A stretch of DNA of 30,347 nucleotides, from NCBI GenBank assembly GCA_903772945.1, contig CAICTM010001380.1, positions 1 through 30,347 on the forward strand. The letters run 5' to 3'. Each line of letters begins with the position of its first letter. Positions within the stretch are counted from its first letter, which is position 1. The notes beneath the pieces are model-generated. The model had not been told where the DNA came from, did not search any database, and saw only the letters and a program-made list of their open reading frames with translations. Positions 28,647-30,347 of the stretch are shown piece by piece. The DNA comes from Seminavis robusta (Eukaryota > Bacillariophyta > Bacillariophyceae > Naviculales > Naviculaceae). Made by a program: the position numbers and the translations under genes.

Positions 28647-28961
28647 TCAGTCCCACCAACACCAGCATATTTCAAAAGCACGAGTCACAGTGATGACGTG
28701 GACCCTGTTGACTTCGAAGAACATCCTGTCTAGTGGAATGGACTTGTCATATTCAGATAATGCATCATTGGAGAACTCTTCTAATTCAAAGGTGTTGGTA
28801 AAGAGTGTTCTGCCTTTCTTGGGGTCTCTAGTTGGGGTTGTTCCTCTGGGAGGTCCTCTACTGCCTCTCTTGGAGGATGTTGGGATAGATGACATCTTGG
28901 AGTTCAGAGGAGTCTTGGAGTTAACTGAAACTATGGGTTGTGAAGACATTGAGAGGGTCAA
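28647..28961 (-). pseudogene. Low-complexity ORF fragment, uncertain
   Basis: The minus frame encodes SSIPTSSKRGSRGPPRGTTP, then TRDPKKGRTLFTNTFELEEF, then DRMFFEVNRVHVITVTRAFE. The Ser/Arg/Gly/Pro-rich start and the DPKKGRTLFTNTF block look more protein-like than the overlapping plus frame (28576-28995). I cannot identify a family. It lacks a clear start and lies beside minisatellites. Confidence 0.3.
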
Positions 28962-28972
28962 GTATCAGCAGC

Positions 28973-29047
28973 CTTGGACGCCTACAGGGGCCTGAATCTT
29001 GGACACCAACAGGGGCCTGAACCTTGAACACCAACAGGGGCCTGATT
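28973..29047 (+). repeat. 25-bp minisatellite, three copies
   Basis: Units 28973-28997, 28998-29022 and 29023-29047 follow CTTG(G/A)AC(G/A)CC(T/A)ACAGG and GGCCTGA(A/T)(T/C). Spacing is exactly 25 bp. Confidence 0.9.
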
Positions 29048-29120
29048 GCTGCTGTACACCAAGATAGATCAAGGTGGTACACTTGGTCAATGACTTGAAG
29101 GGGCTTGGAGGTTTGTCTCA

Positions 29121-29320
29121 AAGATAAGGGCAAGAGACTTAGGGGAATGTTCCAGAGATATAAGGGCAAGAGACTTAGGGGAATGTTCCAGAGATATAAG
29201 GGGATGAAGACTTAGAGGAAGTGTTTCGGAGATATAAGGGACAGAAGACTTAGGGGAAGTGTTTCGAAGATATAAGCGACAGGAGATTTAGAAGGGATGT
29301 TTCGAAGATTTAGGAGGTTG
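29121..29320 (+). repeat. 33-39-bp minisatellite, five to six copies
   Basis: Units beginning AGATATAAGGG start at about 29122, 29155, 29191, 29230, 29268 and 29306. The shared core is AGATATAAGGG-x(3-6)-GA-x-ACTTAGGGGAA(T/G)TGTT(C/T)C. Unit lengths are 33, 36, 39, 38 and 38, so copies differ by small indels. Confidence 0.85.
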
Positions 29321-30125
29321 GCTGTTGGTGGGATTGTTTGTTCAAGAGTTTGATGCTTGCCCGATTGTAATAGGATTTCAATGAGGGAGAGCTCCAAGTT
29401 CTTGACGATGCAATACAACTGCCGAGTCGATGGCTTGATCGGTTCGGTTTGCCGTGGAGGTGCGTGTTGGTCGGAAGAGTGGGAGTCGGACAGGGACGTG
29501 GATCTTGTTGTACAGCAATAATTGAGCTGACGACCTGTTGCTATGGTATTGCAAAGGATTTTCCGCTCGATTAACGCTCGACAATGAGAATGAGTGCCTT
29601 GTCTCAGTCGTCTTGGATTGCCTTGTGAGAAACTTGTTGTTGCTGTCAGATCCAGTGCCTGACCCGTTTCTATGGTAGGGAGTGGGATTGGGGACTGATT
29701 CTCGTAGCAGCAAAGAGTGTCTTGTTGGGAGGAGTGGACAGTTTGGTTGGTTGGTCGGTAGTGCTTTCGTGTTGTGGTTGGTTGGTGTTGTGGGTGTGAT
29801 TGCGATTTTCGAAGACGATCTTCCTGTAGAAACTGTACCAGGTTCTACACGGAATGACTGGTATTTTCTGATACAACAATCACGATCGTTGTGGCCGTTC
29901 GGCCCCGTAGAGGGCTTTCTGCAGTTGCTGAGAGGCTCCAATGGGACCGGCAGTGTTAATAAGCTTGTTGTTCTTGTCTGTTTGGTGTTTTCGAGCTACT
30001 GATGATAGTGTATCAAGTTGGCCGTTGGCCATGGTCGATCCTTTTTCGATCGAGTGGTTTATGGAGTTTTCTTTGGTTGTGATTAGTTTTACGTAGGTTT
30101 CTACACGATTTGAGTACTGGGTCAT
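29321..30125 (-). pseudogene. Weak minus-strand ORF fragments, unidentified
   Basis: Two minus frames are open: 30125-29880 (with an inner ATG at 30032 giving MANGQLDTLSSVARKHQTDK, then IGASQQLQKALYGAERPQRS) and 29941-29378 (Ser/Thr/Asn/Pro-rich). The first has a good start context and looks protein-like for about 50 residues; the second looks like leader-type low-complexity sequence. They may be the leader and gag start of a further retroelement. No domain seen. Confidence 0.25.
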
Positions 30126-30347
30126 AATAAAAGTCTTTTCGATAAAGCCAACGCTGGAATTATATCATCGAGAGGTCACCATACTTCCTTTGCTCAACGA
30201 TGGTGAGCAGGAATGATTCAATCCATTCGATGAAATTAGCAATAGGAGCCTCTATGGGTGCGCCACAGCTGTGCTGGTTTAGTCGGATGGAAACAATGCT
30301 TTTCATCGTGTACAGTCAATCAGTACACACAGCATTGCAGCCATGTG
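30126..30347. other. Right edge, no gene seen
   Basis: Non-coding as far as visible. A small inverted repeat, GTGTAC...GTACAC, lies near 30308-30330. Confidence 0.3.

Overview
The window looks like eukaryotic nuclear DNA from a transposon-dense part of a stramenopile genome, most probably a pennate diatom. The grounds are a Ty1/copia polyprotein with diatom-style motifs (a protease motif LLDNQST in place of D-S/T-G, a gag block DDFAKGTDNYPHT, and RT blocks AVAGGNKQRD, VIDIPNAFI and WHVDDCKLSH), a GT-AG intron of about 90 bp, and pieces of endonuclease/RT and YR-retroelement families that I associate with diatoms. Family statements rest on recalled resemblance; no search was run.

Layout. 352-1836: a decayed gene for an uncharacterised protein with one clear intron. 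2692-6770: two oppositely oriented fragments of LINE-like (APE endonuclease + RT) elements; the minus-strand one is interrupted by a ~1 kb non-coding repeat element (4361-5406). 6822-8501: the 5' end of a copia-like element (short LTR, structured leader, RGG-type gag with a stop). 8530-11125: repeat ends, the C-terminus of another RT element (minus), ~1.3 kb of AT-rich sequence and an unidentified minus ORF.

11685-25676 holds the main object: a tyrosine-recombinase (DIRS-like) retroelement that appears to encode one continuous polyprotein of about 2,670 codons (coiled-coil gag-like part, FW/AFDI region, acidic segment, RT, RNase H, cysteine-rich region, tyrosine recombinase). It is broken by indels and stop codons. 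It is also split, exactly between two codons' worth of coding sequence, by a 5,973-bp copia element (16154-22126) with two identical 151-bp LTRs and a perfect 5-bp target duplication (GGGTA). Removing the insert rejoins the polyprotein in frame. The copia interior is itself full of frameshifts, so a dead copy seems to have moved recently using proteins from elsewhere.

The most interesting signal is at the 5' ends of both copia-like elements. The 14 nt directly after the terminal CA of the LTR, where a tRNA primer-binding site should lie, are the perfect reverse complement of 14 nt inside the same LTR (16243-16256 with 16305-16318; 6887-6900 with 6957-6970). The two sequences differ but the geometry is the same, and neither site starts with TGG. 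This is the layout of self-primed retrotransposons (Tf1/sushi type, which are Gypsy family), and I do not know of it in copia elements.

Downstream of the recombinase are a 27-bp near-palindrome, a small plus-strand ORF (25849-26163), and tail to tail with it a minus-strand gene (about 27982-26232) with a 38-copy AAC (poly-Asn) tract, a candidate intron, one frameshift and one in-frame TGA. The right end (28000-30347) has T-rich CTGC repeats, two minisatellites and weak minus-strand ORF fragments.
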